Shown here: positions 15,876 through 26,896 of the stretch, piece after piece
How positions within the stretch are numbered: the stretch's first letter is position 1
Layout: each line of letters begins with the position of its first letter
Origin: Nonomuraea spiralis
Lineage (GTDB): Bacteria; Actinomycetota; Actinomycetes; Streptosporangiales; Streptosporangiaceae
Assembly: GCF_014648435.1 (NCBI RefSeq)
Contig: NZ_BMRC01000019.1
Location: 62,001 to 126,000, forward strand
Direction of reading: 5' to 3'
DNA: 64,000 nt
The notes under the pieces: generated by a model
Seen by the model: the letters and a program-made list of their open reading frames with translations, nothing else
The model's database searches: none
Told to the model about the DNA's origin: nothing
Made by a program: the position numbers and the translations under genes

Positions 15876-17009
15876 CCAGGCCCGCTCCAGCGCCTTGGGC
15901 AGGCCCCACCAGCCCAGCGCGGTGAGCACCTCTCCGGCGTCCACGATGCCCAGGTAGGACCACAGGCTCACCACCGAGGCGAACAGGCCCTCGGTGGCGT
16001 CGAGGTCGTCGTCCTGCTCGTCGGTGTCGATGTCGTCCGACTCGGCGATGAGCCTGGCGACACGTTCGGGCGAGGCCAGCACCCCGGGCCCCAGCCGGGC
16101 CAGCGCCGCCACCGCGGCCAGCCAGTCGGCGTGCTGGATGGCACAGAGGTTGGCCAGGGCGGTGTCCTCGTGGCTCAGCTCCCTCTCCAGGTCGGCGAAC
16201 TCCTCCGGCGCGTCACCCTCCTCCGACAGGTCGGAGACCGGCCCTGCCACGCCCGCCGCCACCGTCAACCACAACTCCATGTCGTCGTCGGGCACCGGCC
16301 GCTCGTCGAACCCGGCGCAGGCCCGCAACACGTTCGCGGGGTAACCGGGCAGGTCCAGCAGCCCGCGCAGGCGCGCGGCGGCCAGTTCCAGCTCGACCAC
16401 GGGCAGATCGGGCGCCTTGGGCAGCTCGCCGACGATGCGCCGCAACTCCGACAGCGCGAACGCCTCCTCCTCGTCGAGCGCGGCGAACAACTCCTCGTCC
16501 TGCTCGTCGCTGACCGCGAAGCCGGGCACCCGGCCGTCGGGCAGCGGCGTGGCCAGCCAGTGCTCCTGAAGCTCCTCGTACGCCCGGCGGGCGGCGTGGT
16601 CGCCCCGCGCCAGCGCGTCGGGGTCGATCTCGCCCGCCCTGACGCGCTCCTCCAGGAAGGCCACCATGTGGTCGAACATCTCGGCCGCGACGGGACCGCG
16701 CTCGTCCTCCTCGGGCCAGACGAAGTAGCTGGGCGTCATGAGGATCGGCTCGGTGCCGGTGGACTCGACCCAGCGTTGCACGTCGCCGACGGTGGCCAGG
16801 CCCGCCTCGATGGAGCCCAGCGTGGCCTTGGCGGAGTCCCAGAACGGCGGGGAGAGCGGGTTGCCCGCCGACATCATGGCCCGGCGCAGGTCGGGCAGCG
16901 CCACCAGCGCCACGCCCGAGGGCACGGCGAGCAGCGCGCGTGCCACGTCCCTGCGCGTGACGGCGGTCGCCGGGCGGCCCGCGTGGGCGCAGACGTAGTC
17001 GATGTCCAC
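15861..17009 (-). CDS. Large acidic hypothetical protein
   Basis: A 382-residue acidic soluble protein that I do not recognise. It has an N-terminal part with VTRRDVARALLAVPSG, a middle region rich in Glu/Asp (FAALDEEEAFALSELRRIV), and a C-terminal helical half with TALANLCAIQHADWLAAVAAL. No signal peptide, membrane span or catalytic motif is seen. It converges on the GNAT gene with a 15-base overlap and is divergent from the DUF255 gene. Codon use is that of the host. Function not assigned. Confidence 0.7.
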   Translation of the reverse strand: MDIDYVCAHAGRPATAVTRRDVARALLAVPSGVALVALPDLRRAMMSAGNPLSPPFWDSAKATLGSIEAGLATVGDVQRWVESTGTEPILMTPSYFVWPEEDERGPVAAEMFDHMVAFLEERVRAGEIDPDALARGDHAARRAYEELQEHWLATPLPDGRVPGFAVSDEQDEELFAALDEEEAFALSELRRIVGELPKAPDLPVVELELAAARLRGLLDLPGYPANVLRACAGFDERPVPDDDMELWLTVAAGVAGPVSDLSEEGDAPEEFADLERELSHEDTALANLCAIQHADWLAAVAALARLGPGVLASPERVARLIAESDDIDTDEQDDDLDATEGLFASVVSLWSYLGIVDAGEVLTALGWWGLPKALERAWSPRG

Positions 17010-17105
17010 GCCCGTAACCTACGCCGTACCCCCCGCCGGAGTCAGCCATGGGGGCGGCCCGCCGGCGTACGGGAGCGCGGCTAGGGTGAGCCTGGGGAGG
17101 TCCTG

Positions 17106-19064
<1,959 letters not shown>

Positions 19065-19096
19065 CGAGAGGCCCCCGGTCACTCTCCGGGCGCGGT

Positions 19097-21259
19097 TCAG
19101 CCTGTGCCGGAGGGGCGGCCCTGGGTGTCGCGGCTCTCGTCAGGGAGCCCTGAGGGCTGGTCGGGGGCCGTCGTGGGGGCGTCCTGGGGGCGTTCGTCCT
19201 GCCGGTTGCCGCGGTTGTCGCCGCCGAAGCCGTCGTCGGTGGGGGCGTCGGTCGCGGGCTGGTCGCCGAAGGGCGCCTCGCTGCGGCCCGGGTCGGGGGT
19301 GCCCCACTCACCCTGGTCGGCCGGCGGCGTGTACGGGCGGTCGTTCGGCACGTCACGGTTGCGGTCGGGAGGCGAGTAGGAGGACTCGTAGCCGTACTGG
19401 GACGGCTCGGGGAACTCCTCGACGGGCTCGCCCGCCATCGCCTCGGTCATGAACGCCCGCCAGACCTGCGCGGGGAGCTGGCCGCCGAACTGCGTGCCGT
19501 AACCGGGGATGGTGACGGTCTTGTCGTCGCTGCGGAACATGTTCACGGCGACGGCGAGCTGCGGGACGAAACCGTTGAACCAGACGTTCTTGGAGTCGTC
19601 GGTGGTGCCGGTCTTGCCGGCGACCGGGCGGTCGTAGAGGCGGGCGGCGGTGCCGGTGCCGTACTTGACGACCTGCTGCATCGCGTACGCGGTGTCGGCG
19701 GCGGCCTGCTCCCCCACGACCTTCGTGGCGACGGGCTTGACGGTCTTCTTCTCGCCCTTGCCGTCGGTCACCGACCTCACCACATGGGCCTCCATGTGCA
19801 CGCCCTTGTTGGCGAAGGTGGAGAACCCCGAGGCGTTCTGGACGGCGCTGACCGAGGACACACCGAGCGGGAAGGTCGCGTACGCCTGCTGCCCCTGCAC
19901 CTGCTCCTTGGGGATGCCCGCGGCCTCGGCGACGGCCGCGACCTTGTCCAGGCCGACCTTCTGGCCGAGGTCGACGAAGGCGGTGTTGACGGAGTTCTGG
20001 GTGGCGCTGACCAGGTTGATCTGACCGTAGGAACGGCCGCTGTCGTTGGGGATGGGCTTGTCGGCGGAGGCCACGCGCAGCGGCGAGTTGCCGTCGACCC
20101 TGGTGGACAGGTCGAAGCCGTTGTCGAGCGCGGCGGCCAGCGTGTACGGCTTGAACGTCGACCCCGCCATCCGCTTGGCCGAGAACGCGTTGTCGTAGTC
20201 GCCGACCTGGTCGTGGCGGCCGCCGTAGAAGGCGACGACCTCGCCGTTGGCCGGGTCGACGGCGGCCAGCCCGGTGCGCACCTTCTTCGGCGTCGAGGCC
20301 GGGACGACGTCCTTGACGGCCTGCTCGGCCGCCGCCATGAGCTTCTTGTCGAACGTCGTGACGATCTTCAGGCCGCCGCCGTTGATGGCCTCGTCGGAGT
20401 AGCCGCGCCGGTTGAGCTCGGCGGTGACCTGGTCGAGCATGTACTGGCCCTGGCCCTTGAGCACGAACGGCTTCTTGGGCGCCTTGAGCACCGGGAAACG
20501 CTCGGCGGCCGCCTGCTCGCGCGACAGCGCGCCCGTCTGGCCCATGGCGTTGATCACGCCCTGCCAGCGGTAGCGGGCCGCGGCCAGGTCGGCGCCCTCG
20601 GGGTCGGCGAAGCGGCTGGGCTGCTGGATGACCGCCGCCAGGTAGGCGCCCTCGGCGACGGTGAGTTTGTCCACGTCCTTGCCGAAGTAGGCGCGGGCGG
20701 CCGACTGGACGCCGTTGGCGCCGCGGCCGAAGTAGATCGTGTTGAGGTACTGCTCCAGGACCCAGTCCTTCGACTTGGACTGGTCGACCTTCATGGCGAT
20801 GAGGATCTCTTTGAACTTGCGGGTGACCGAACGTTCCTGGCTGAGGCCGCTGTAGTAGTTGCGCACGAGCTGCTGGGTGATCGTCGAGCCGCCCTGGAGC
20901 TGCTGCCCGGTGAGGGTGGACCAGACGGCCCGCGCGGTGCCCTTGAGCGAGACGCCGCCGTCGTTGTAGAACGAGCGGTTCTCGGCGGCGATGACCGCGT
21001 CGCGCACGTGCTTGGGCACCTTGGCCAGCTCGACGTTCCTGCGGTCGACGCCCTGCCTGGCGAGCACGGTCTTGCCGTCGCGGTAATAGATCACCGAACC
21101 CTCGGCGGTGGCCGATTTCTGGGTGCTGTCGGGAATAGGAGTCATCGCCCAAGCAATGGCGAAAAGCCCGGCGAGCACGACGATTCCGGCGCCGAAAGAG
21201 ATCAACAGAATTCGGAGTACGCGCCGTTTTCGCATGCCCTTTCCACCACCGCCCCGCAT
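19097..21259 (-). CDS. Class A penicillin-binding protein
   Basis: A 720-residue bifunctional peptidoglycan synthase. An N-terminal membrane anchor (about 17-38) is followed by a GT51 glycosyltransferase domain with catalytic Glu93 in AAENRSFYNDGG (EN instead of the usual ED) and GGSTITQQLVRNYY. The transpeptidase domain has the nucleophile motif STFK (367-370), SVN (423-425) and KTG (549-551). A 100-residue Pro/Asp/Gly-rich tail forms the C-terminus. ATG 21259 is preceded by AGGGGG. It is the extracytoplasmic enzyme for glycan polymerisation and cross-linking. Confidence 0.96.
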   Translation of the reverse strand: MRGGGGKGMRKRRVLRILLISFGAGIVVLAGLFAIAWAMTPIPDSTQKSATAEGSVIYYRDGKTVLARQGVDRRNVELAKVPKHVRDAVIAAENRSFYNDGGVSLKGTARAVWSTLTGQQLQGGSTITQQLVRNYYSGLSQERSVTRKFKEILIAMKVDQSKSKDWVLEQYLNTIYFGRGANGVQSAARAYFGKDVDKLTVAEGAYLAAVIQQPSRFADPEGADLAAARYRWQGVINAMGQTGALSREQAAAERFPVLKAPKKPFVLKGQGQYMLDQVTAELNRRGYSDEAINGGGLKIVTTFDKKLMAAAEQAVKDVVPASTPKKVRTGLAAVDPANGEVVAFYGGRHDQVGDYDNAFSAKRMAGSTFKPYTLAAALDNGFDLSTRVDGNSPLRVASADKPIPNDSGRSYGQINLVSATQNSVNTAFVDLGQKVGLDKVAAVAEAAGIPKEQVQGQQAYATFPLGVSSVSAVQNASGFSTFANKGVHMEAHVVRSVTDGKGEKKTVKPVATKVVGEQAAADTAYAMQQVVKYGTGTAARLYDRPVAGKTGTTDDSKNVWFNGFVPQLAVAVNMFRSDDKTVTIPGYGTQFGGQLPAQVWRAFMTEAMAGEPVEEFPEPSQYGYESSYSPPDRNRDVPNDRPYTPPADQGEWGTPDPGRSEAPFGDQPATDAPTDDGFGGDNRGNRQDERPQDAPTTAPDQPSGLPDESRDTQGRPSGTG

Positions 21260-21363
21260 CCGAGAACCCCCTCTTCAGACACCCTCGCCCAACCCCCGCG
21301 AGCTGGGCGAATGTCAAGGGTAAACGATCGATAACGGTGCCTCGTCCCTTAGCGATGGTACGT

Positions 21364-21843
21364 CTAGCGACCGCCGCGGCGCGGAACATCGGCGACCAAT
21401 GGCAGCACTCGGTAAGGAACGGGCGTGTCGAGCGCGATGATCGAAGAAGTCCTGAGCACCCCCTGAACCTCCACGATCTGGTCGATGACCCTTTGCAGAT
21501 CGGCATTGGTCCGCGCGACCACCCGGCAGAGCAGGTCCGCGCCGCCGGTGATGGTGTGCACCTCCAGCACCTCGGGGATGTGGGCCAGCCGGTGGGCGAC
21601 GGGGTCGTGCCCGGAGACCTGCCTGATCTCCATGGTGACGAACGCCGTCACGTCGTAGCCGAGCGCCACGGGCGACACGTCGGGCCCGAACCCCGTGATC
21701 ACACCCCTGGCGACCAGCCGGTCGAGCCTGGCCTGGACGGTCCCGCGGGCGACGCCCAGGCGGCGGGAGCATTCGAGCACGCCCAGCCGGGGCTCGGCGG
21801 TCAGGAGTGAGATCAGCCGGGCGTCCAGTTCATCGATCGTCAT
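21364..21843 (-). CDS. Lrp/AsnC-family transcriptional regulator
   Basis: A 159-residue regulator with an N-terminal helix-turn-helix (DELDARLISLLTAEPRLGV, then SRRLGVARGTVQARLDRLVARG) and a C-terminal RAM ligand-binding domain (EVLEVHTITGGADLLCRVVAR). ATG 21843 gives the normal family length. It is divergent from hppD with about 100 bases between starts, and an inverted repeat TTGTGCA/TGCACAA sits in that gap. It probably senses an amino acid and controls hppD and itself, which is inference from layout. Confidence 0.93.
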   Translation of the reverse strand: MTIDELDARLISLLTAEPRLGVLECSRRLGVARGTVQARLDRLVARGVITGFGPDVSPVALGYDVTAFVTMEIRQVSGHDPVAHRLAHIPEVLEVHTITGGADLLCRVVARTNADLQRVIDQIVEVQGVLRTSSIIALDTPVPYRVLPLVADVPRRGGR

Positions 21844-21886
21844 GCTGTACAGATTCTCCGACTCCGACCCTGTGAGGGTAGGCAGA

Positions 21887-21917
21887 TTGTGCACTCATTC
21901 ATGTAACTCTTGCACAA
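21887..21917. promoter_or_regulatory. Inverted repeat between lrp-type gene and hppD
   Basis: TTGTGCA (21887-21893) and TGCACAA (21911-21917) form a perfect seven-base inverted repeat with centres 24 bases apart, about two helical turns. It lies midway between the divergent starts and is a candidate binding site for the Lrp-type regulator. Confidence 0.5.
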
Positions 21918-21946
21918 CTCGTCCAGCTATATCGAGAGTTAGGGGC

Positions 21947-23056
21947 ATGAGTGATGTCTTTCCGGTTAACGGCATGGACGCCGTGGTGTTCGCCGTCGGC
22001 AACGCCAGGCAGGCCGCCCACTACTACTCGACCGCTTTCGGCATGCGACTGACGGCCTACCGCGGGCCGGAGAACGGCAGCCGCGACGAGGTCGCCTACG
22101 TCCTGACCTCGGGCAGTGCCACGTTCGAGTTCAGGGCCTCGGTCCGGCCCGGCACGGACATGGCCCGGCACGTCGCCGAGCACGGTGACGGCGTGATCGA
22201 CCTGGCCATCCAGGTGCCCGACGTGGAGGCGGGGTACGCCTATGCGGTCGCCCACGGGGCCAAGGGCCTGGTGGAGCCGTACACACTGGAGGACGAGCAC
22301 GGCAAGGTGGTGATCGCGGCCATCGCCACGTACGGCGAGACGCGGCACACGCTCGTCGACAGGTCCAACTACGGGGGCGCGTACCTGCCCGGGTACGTGC
22401 CGGCCGAGCCGCTCGTCGCGCCGCCCACGACCAAGACGGGACGCCTCTTCCAGGCGGTCGACCACTGCGTCGGCAACGTCGAGCTGGGCAAGATGGACGA
22501 GTGGGTGGAGTTCTACCGCAAGGTGATGGGCTTCACGAACATGGCCGAGTTCGTCGGCGACGACATCGCCACCGAGTACTCGGCGCTGATGTCCAAGGTC
22601 GTGGCCGACGGCACGCGCAAGGTCAAGTTCCCGCTGAACGAGCCCGCGATCAGCCGCAAGAAGTCGCAGATCGACGAGTACCTGGAGTTCTACGGCGGCC
22701 CCGGCGTGCAGCACATCGCGCTGGCCACCAACGACATCCTCACCACGGTCGACCACATGCGCGCCGCGGGCGTGCAGTTCCTCGACACGCCCGACAGCTA
22801 CTACGACGACCCCGAGCTGCGGGAGCGCATCGGGCAGGTCAGGGCGCCGATCGAGGAGCTGAAGAAGCGCAAGATCCTCGTCGACCGGGACGAGGACGGC
22901 TACCTGCTGCAGATCTTCACCCAGCCCGTACAGGACCGTCCCACGGTCTTCTTCGAGCTGATCGAGCGGCACGGCTCGCTCGGCTTCGGCAAGGGCAACT
23001 TCAAGGCCCTGTTCGAGGCGATCGAGCGCGAGCAGGAACGTAGGGGCAACCTTTAG
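21947..23056 (+). CDS. hppD: 4-Hydroxyphenylpyruvate dioxygenase
   Basis: A 369-residue non-haem iron dioxygenase that converts 4-hydroxyphenylpyruvate to homogentisate in tyrosine catabolism. Both vicinal-oxygen-chelate halves are present. Iron ligands are His173 (VDHCVGNVELGKM), His256 (GGPGVQHIALATNDI) and Glu337 (TVFFELIERHGSLGFGKGNF, also the HPPD C-terminal signature). ATG 21947 follows AGGGGC. It is divergent from an Lrp/AsnC regulator. No other homogentisate-pathway gene is in the window. 4-Hydroxymandelate synthase is the main alternative, but the GFGKGNFKALFE tail fits HPPD better. Confidence 0.94.
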   Translation: MSDVFPVNGMDAVVFAVGNARQAAHYYSTAFGMRLTAYRGPENGSRDEVAYVLTSGSATFEFRASVRPGTDMARHVAEHGDGVIDLAIQVPDVEAGYAYAVAHGAKGLVEPYTLEDEHGKVVIAAIATYGETRHTLVDRSNYGGAYLPGYVPAEPLVAPPTTKTGRLFQAVDHCVGNVELGKMDEWVEFYRKVMGFTNMAEFVGDDIATEYSALMSKVVADGTRKVKFPLNEPAISRKKSQIDEYLEFYGGPGVQHIALATNDILTTVDHMRAAGVQFLDTPDSYYDDPELRERIGQVRAPIEELKKRKILVDRDEDGYLLQIFTQPVQDRPTVFFELIERHGSLGFGKGNFKALFEAIEREQERRGNL

Positions 23057-23121
23057 TTTGTCCCGACCCGGTGGGGGTGATCTGCACTTTATGGGACCAC
23101 CACCACTTTTTGGACCAATGG

Positions 23122-23150
23122 GGCGCCGGTGGCGGACAGCCGCCGGCGCC
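23122..23150 (+). terminator. Hairpin after hppD
   Basis: GGCGCCGGTGGC (23122-23133) pairs with GCCGCCGGCGCC (23139-23150) at 11 of 12 positions around a short loop, 66 bases after the hppD stop; no U tract follows. Confidence 0.6.
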
Positions 23151-23242
23151 TCCGGCTCGGCCCCCTTCAGCGTGACGATTCGTCGAGCACGTGTGACCCA
23201 GAGTAAGATTTCGGTCACATGTTGAAGGGGGCTCGTTCACGC

Positions 23243-24649
23243 ATGCGAATCAACAGGCGCAGTATGGCCGTGCTGGCGGCGCTGGTCAGCGTGCTCGCGT
23301 GCGCGCCCACCGACGAACCGCCGCCCCGCGCGGCCGCCGGCCGCCACGCGGGCGCGCCCGGCATCGGCGACACCGACTTCCCGCGCGACGGCAACGGCGG
23401 CTACGACGTCGCCAACTACTCGCTGACCGTCGACTACACCCCGGCGAGCAAGCGGCTCACCGGGGTGACGAAGATCCACGCCAAGGCCACCCAGGACCTG
23501 TCGAGCTTCAACCTCGACCTCACCGGCCTCGACGTCGCCAAGGTCACCGTCGACGGCGACCCCGCGCGTTTCTCCCGCAAGGGCGGTGAGCTGACCGTGA
23601 CCCCGGCCGCGCCGCTCGTCGCCGACTCGCCGTTCACCACGGAGATCTCCTACTCGGGCACTCCGGCGCCCGCCAAGGACACCGCCAACCTCGGCACCTA
23701 CGGGTTCATCCCGACCGCCGACGGCGCGTTCGTGGCCTCCGAGCCCAACGGCTCCAAGACCTGGTTCCCCAGCAACGACCACCCGGCCGACAAGGCCACG
23801 TTCGACTTCACGGTCACCGTGCCGGCCGGCCTGACCGTCGTGGCCAACGGCGAGCAGACCGCGCCGCCGGCCACCTCCGGCGGCCGCACCACCTACCGGT
23901 GGAGCGAGCGGCACCCGATGGCCACCTACCTCGCCACGGCCACGATCGGCAAGTTCCAGGTCCGCGAGGGCCGCTCGCGAGGCGGCATCCCGACGTACGC
24001 GGCGGTCGACCCGCGGTTCAAGACCAGCCTCGACAAGGTCTACGACCTCTCGGGCGAGATCACCGACTACTGGAGCACGGTCTTCGGCCCCTACCCGTTC
24101 TCCTCGACCGGCGGCGTGGTCGACGACTACTCGGCCGGCTACGCCCTGGAGAACCAGACCAAGCCCCTCTACGGCGGCTTCGACCCCGACGAGGGCATCA
24201 TCGCCCACGAGCTGGCCCACCAGTGGTTCGGCGACAGCCTGACCATCAAGCGGTGGAAGGATCTGTGGCTCAACGAGGGGTTCGCCACGTACGCGGAGTG
24301 GTTGTGGTCCGAGCACAAGGGCAAGAAGAGCGCCGACGCCATCTTCAAGGACTTCTACAACCGCGGCGCCCAGGACCCGGTGTGGGCGTACCCGCCGGGC
24401 CGGGCCAAGCCCGGCGACCTGTTCAACGAGTCGGTCTACACCCGCGGCGGCATGACCCTCCACGCCCTGCGCAAGGCCGTCGGCGACCCGGCGTTCTTCA
24501 AGCTGCTCAAGACCTGGACCGCGCAACACCGCTACGGCAACGTCACGACGCGGCAGTTCGTCGACCTGGCCGAGAAGGTGTCGGGCAAGGAGCTCGACCC
24601 GCTCTTCGACGCCTGGCTCTTCCAGCCACGCCGCCCGACACTCGCCTGA
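23243..24649 (+). CDS. M1-family metallopeptidase lipoprotein
   Basis: A 468-residue zinc aminopeptidase-like protein anchored outside the cell. ATG 23243 is chosen over 23219 because GAAGGGGG lies between them. The lipobox is SVLAC with Cys20. The catalytic site is HELAHQWFGD (His322, His326) with the third zinc ligand Glu345 in NEGFATYAEW; the exopeptidase-type substrate loop reads GYALENQT. At about 470 residues it lacks the C-terminal ERAP-like half of long M1 enzymes. It probably trims peptides at the surface; the substrate is unknown. Confidence 0.93.
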   Translation: MRINRRSMAVLAALVSVLACAPTDEPPPRAAAGRHAGAPGIGDTDFPRDGNGGYDVANYSLTVDYTPASKRLTGVTKIHAKATQDLSSFNLDLTGLDVAKVTVDGDPARFSRKGGELTVTPAAPLVADSPFTTEISYSGTPAPAKDTANLGTYGFIPTADGAFVASEPNGSKTWFPSNDHPADKATFDFTVTVPAGLTVVANGEQTAPPATSGGRTTYRWSERHPMATYLATATIGKFQVREGRSRGGIPTYAAVDPRFKTSLDKVYDLSGEITDYWSTVFGPYPFSSTGGVVDDYSAGYALENQTKPLYGGFDPDEGIIAHELAHQWFGDSLTIKRWKDLWLNEGFATYAEWLWSEHKGKKSADAIFKDFYNRGAQDPVWAYPPGRAKPGDLFNESVYTRGGMTLHALRKAVGDPAFFKLLKTWTAQHRYGNVTTRQFVDLAEKVSGKELDPLFDAWLFQPRRPTLA

Positions 24650-24665
24650 CCTGCACTGAAACGCA

Positions 24666-24713
24666 TCCCTTCGTCCCGTCCAAGTAGAGGTGTAAGGGCG
24701 AACGACGAAGGGA
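24666..24713 (+). promoter_or_regulatory. Stem that can hide the ECF sigma ribosome site
   Basis: TCCCTTCGTC (24666-24675) is the exact reverse complement of GACGAAGGGA (24704-24713). The right arm carries the AAGGGAG ribosome site of the sigma-factor gene that starts at 24723. The loop is 28 bases. Confidence 0.5.
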
Positions 24714-24722
24714 GCGAGGCCA

Positions 24723-25268
24723 GTGCGCCTCAACGAGGACCCGATGGCCTTCGAGGCCTTCTATCGCCGCCATGTCGACGCCGTCATGCGGTTCGTGGTC
24801 CGGCGGGTGAGTGATCCCCATCTCGCCGCCGACCTGACCGCCGACGTCTTCCTGGCGGCTCTGGGCTCGGCCCACACCTACGTACCGGGCCGGGGCAGCG
24901 AGACGGGCTGGCTGTACGGCGTGGCCCGCAACGTCGTGTCGGCCCAGTTCCGCAGGTCGGCGCGGGAGGCACAGGCGACGAGCCGGATCGCCGGGCGGCG
25001 GCTGATGGACGACGACGACCTCGTCCGGATGGAGGAGCGGATCGACGCCGAGCGCCGGACGCGCGGCGCTCTGGAGGCCATGGCGGGCCTGCCCGAGGGC
25101 GAGCGCGCAGTCCTGGAGCTCGTGGCGATCGACCAGCTCACCGTCTCCGAGGCCGCCGCCGCCCTGGGCATCAGGCAGGTCACCGCACGCGTCCGGCTGC
25201 ACCGGGCCAGGCGTGCCCTTGAGGACGTCGTTTCGCCGTCGGCCGTGTACGTGGAGGGACAGGCATGA
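24723..25268 (+). CDS. ECF-type RNA polymerase sigma factor
   Basis: A 181-residue sigma factor with region 2 (FEAFYRRHVDAVMRFVVRRV, then DLTADVFLAALG and GWLYGVARNVV) and region 4 (LEAMAGLPEGERAVLELVA, then TVSEAAAALGIRQVTARVRLHRAR), joined by a short linker. It starts at GTG 24723; its ribosome site lies in the right arm of a perfect inverted repeat. The stop overlaps the next gene by four bases (ATGA). It directs polymerase to a small regulon that cannot be read here. Confidence 0.94.
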   Translation: MRLNEDPMAFEAFYRRHVDAVMRFVVRRVSDPHLAADLTADVFLAALGSAHTYVPGRGSETGWLYGVARNVVSAQFRRSAREAQATSRIAGRRLMDDDDLVRMEERIDAERRTRGALEAMAGLPEGERAVLELVAIDQLTVSEAAAALGIRQVTARVRLHRARRALEDVVSPSAVYVEGQA

Positions 25269-25894
25269 GCAGGTTCGAGGAGCGGTTGCTGGGCGCGCTC
25301 AAGGAGGAGATGGCGGCCGGGACCGGCCCGGTCGTGGCGCCGGCCGCCCACCGGCCCCGGAGGCGGGGGCGGGTCGTTGGGCTGGCCGCCGCGGCGGGGG
25401 TCGCGGTGGTCGCCGCGGTGGCGGTCACCGGGGTGCTGGGCGGGCCGGCGTACGCGGTGGACCGGACGGCCGACGGCGGGGTCGAGGTGGAGATCAACGC
25501 CTTCCGGGACCCCGCCGGGCTGGCGGACGAGCTGGGCCGGGCCGGGGTCAAGGCGGTGGTGGACTACCTGCCGTACGGCCAGACCTGCAAGGAGCCGCGC
25601 GGGCGGCACGGCGGCGACGGCGGCGGGCGGTTCGAGGCGAGCATCGGCAGGAGCGGGGACGGGATCTCCTTCCGGATCGCGAAGGGGCAGGTCCCGGCGG
25701 GGCAGACGCTCGTGCTGGCGGTCACGCTGGACAGGAGCGGGGCCGAGGCGCCGCCGTTCTCGACGTCGTTGCAGGTCGTCGAGGGGGCGGTGGCCGCCTG
25801 CGAGCCCACTGCGATGCCCGGGCCGCCCGACGGCGGCACCGTCGACCAGGAGACCGGCGACGACGGCCCCGGCCTGCGCACAGGAAGCGACTGA
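25265..25894 (+). CDS. Single-pass membrane protein, ECF-sigma partner
   Basis: A 209-residue protein translationally coupled to the sigma factor. The N-terminus (about 45 residues, RFEERLLGALKEEM, then an Arg-rich stretch) is cytosolic, followed by one membrane segment (about 38-60, VVGLAAAAGVAVVAAVAVTG) and an extracytoplasmic domain with two Cys (GQTCKEPRG and VAACEPTAM). The position is that of an anti-sigma factor, but no zinc-binding HxxxCxxC motif is present, so it may be a regulator of another type or a target of the sigma factor. Confidence 0.78.
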   Translation: MSRFEERLLGALKEEMAAGTGPVVAPAAHRPRRRGRVVGLAAAAGVAVVAAVAVTGVLGGPAYAVDRTADGGVEVEINAFRDPAGLADELGRAGVKAVVDYLPYGQTCKEPRGRHGGDGGGRFEASIGRSGDGISFRIAKGQVPAGQTLVLAVTLDRSGAEAPPFSTSLQVVEGAVAACEPTAMPGPPDGGTVDQETGDDGPGLRTGSD

Positions 25895-25900
25895 CCCCCA

Positions 25901-25953
25901 GCGGTCAATCGCGGGTGGAGGTCCGGCGGGCGGTCAGTCGCGGGTGGAGGTCC
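25901..25953. repeat. 24-base direct repeat at the 3' end of the ROK gene
   Basis: GCGGTCAATCGCGGGTGGAG... at 25901-25924 recurs at 25930-25953 with one mismatch. The second copy holds the stop and last codons of the ROK kinase gene, so the first is a duplicated 3' end. Confidence 0.8.
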
Positions 25954-26896
25954 AGTAGGCGTCGCCGGCCAGGAGGAGGGCGGCGGCGCCGATCAGGCCG
26001 GCCTCCTGGCCGAGTGCGGCGGGCATGACCTTGAGGCGGCGGGCGAAGCCCATGCGGGCGTGCTCCCGCAACGACTCCTCCAAGGGGCCGAACAGCGGCT
26101 CGCCCGCCTGGGACAACCCGCCGCCGATCGTCACCAGGTCCAGGTCGCACAGATGGGTGGCGGAGGCGATCGCGATCCCGAGCGCCCGTCCGGCCCGCCG
26201 CATCGCCCGCAGGGCCACCGGGTCCCCGGCCGCCGCGTCCGCCGCCAGCGCCCGTCCGGTGACCACCCGGTCCTCCCGGTACGGCTCCTCGTCGCCCTCC
26301 CGGGGGGTGCCGGGGGTCCAGCCCTGGGACAGGGCCCACGTGGTGAGGGCGGGGCCGCGGGCCACCGCTTCCAGGCAGCCGTGGCCGCCGCAACCGCAGA
26401 GTGGGCCGCCGTCCGGTTCGACCACGACGTGCCCGATGTGACCGGCGTTGCCCGTGCCGCCGTTGACCAGGCGTCCGTCCAGGATCAGGCCGCCGCCCAC
26501 CCCGGTCGAGACCACCATGCCCAGCATGTCGGCGCTCCCCTGCCCGGCGCCCCGCCAGTGCTCGGCGGCGGCCAGGCAGATGGCGTCGTTGTGGAGGCGT
26601 ACCGGTAAACCGGGAAAACGGCGGGCCAGCCGGGCGCGCAGCGGGAAGCCGCGCCAGCCGGGGATGTTGAGCGGCGAGACCTCGCCGCCGGGCCAGGTCA
26701 TCGGCCCTCCGCAGCCCACGCCCACGCCCTCGGCGCCGGCCGCCAGCGGGTCGACGAGGGCCGTGAGGGTGTTCCACAGCGTCTCGGCGCCGGCGTTCTG
26801 CGGGGTGGCGGCGCGCCTGGAGGTGGTCACGGTGCCGTCGTGGGCCACCAGCCCGGCGGCCATCTTGGTCCCGCCGACGTCGATCGCCAGGATCAC
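25934..26896 (-). CDS. ROK-family sugar kinase (glucokinase-like)
   Basis: A 320-residue kinase with the ATP phosphate-binding loop LAIDVGGTKMAAGL, the sugar-binding EPDGGPLCGCGGHGCLEAVA segment that holds the ROK zinc motif, and the second glycine-rich loop VVSTGVGGGLILDG. Its ATG overlaps the stop of the upstream FIST gene by four bases. It most likely phosphorylates glucose or a related sugar in the cytosol; no DNA-binding domain precedes the kinase, so it is an enzyme rather than a ROK repressor. Codon 97 (26606-26608) is TTA. Confidence 0.9.
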   Translation of the reverse strand: MILAIDVGGTKMAAGLVAHDGTVTTSRRAATPQNAGAETLWNTLTALVDPLAAGAEGVGVGCGGPMTWPGGEVSPLNIPGWRGFPLRARLARRFPGLPVRLHNDAICLAAAEHWRGAGQGSADMLGMVVSTGVGGGLILDGRLVNGGTGNAGHIGHVVVEPDGGPLCGCGGHGCLEAVARGPALTTWALSQGWTPGTPREGDEEPYREDRVVTGRALAADAAAGDPVALRAMRRAGRALGIAIASATHLCDLDLVTIGGGLSQAGEPLFGPLEESLREHARMGFARRLKVMPAALGQEAGLIGAAALLLAGDAYWTSTRD

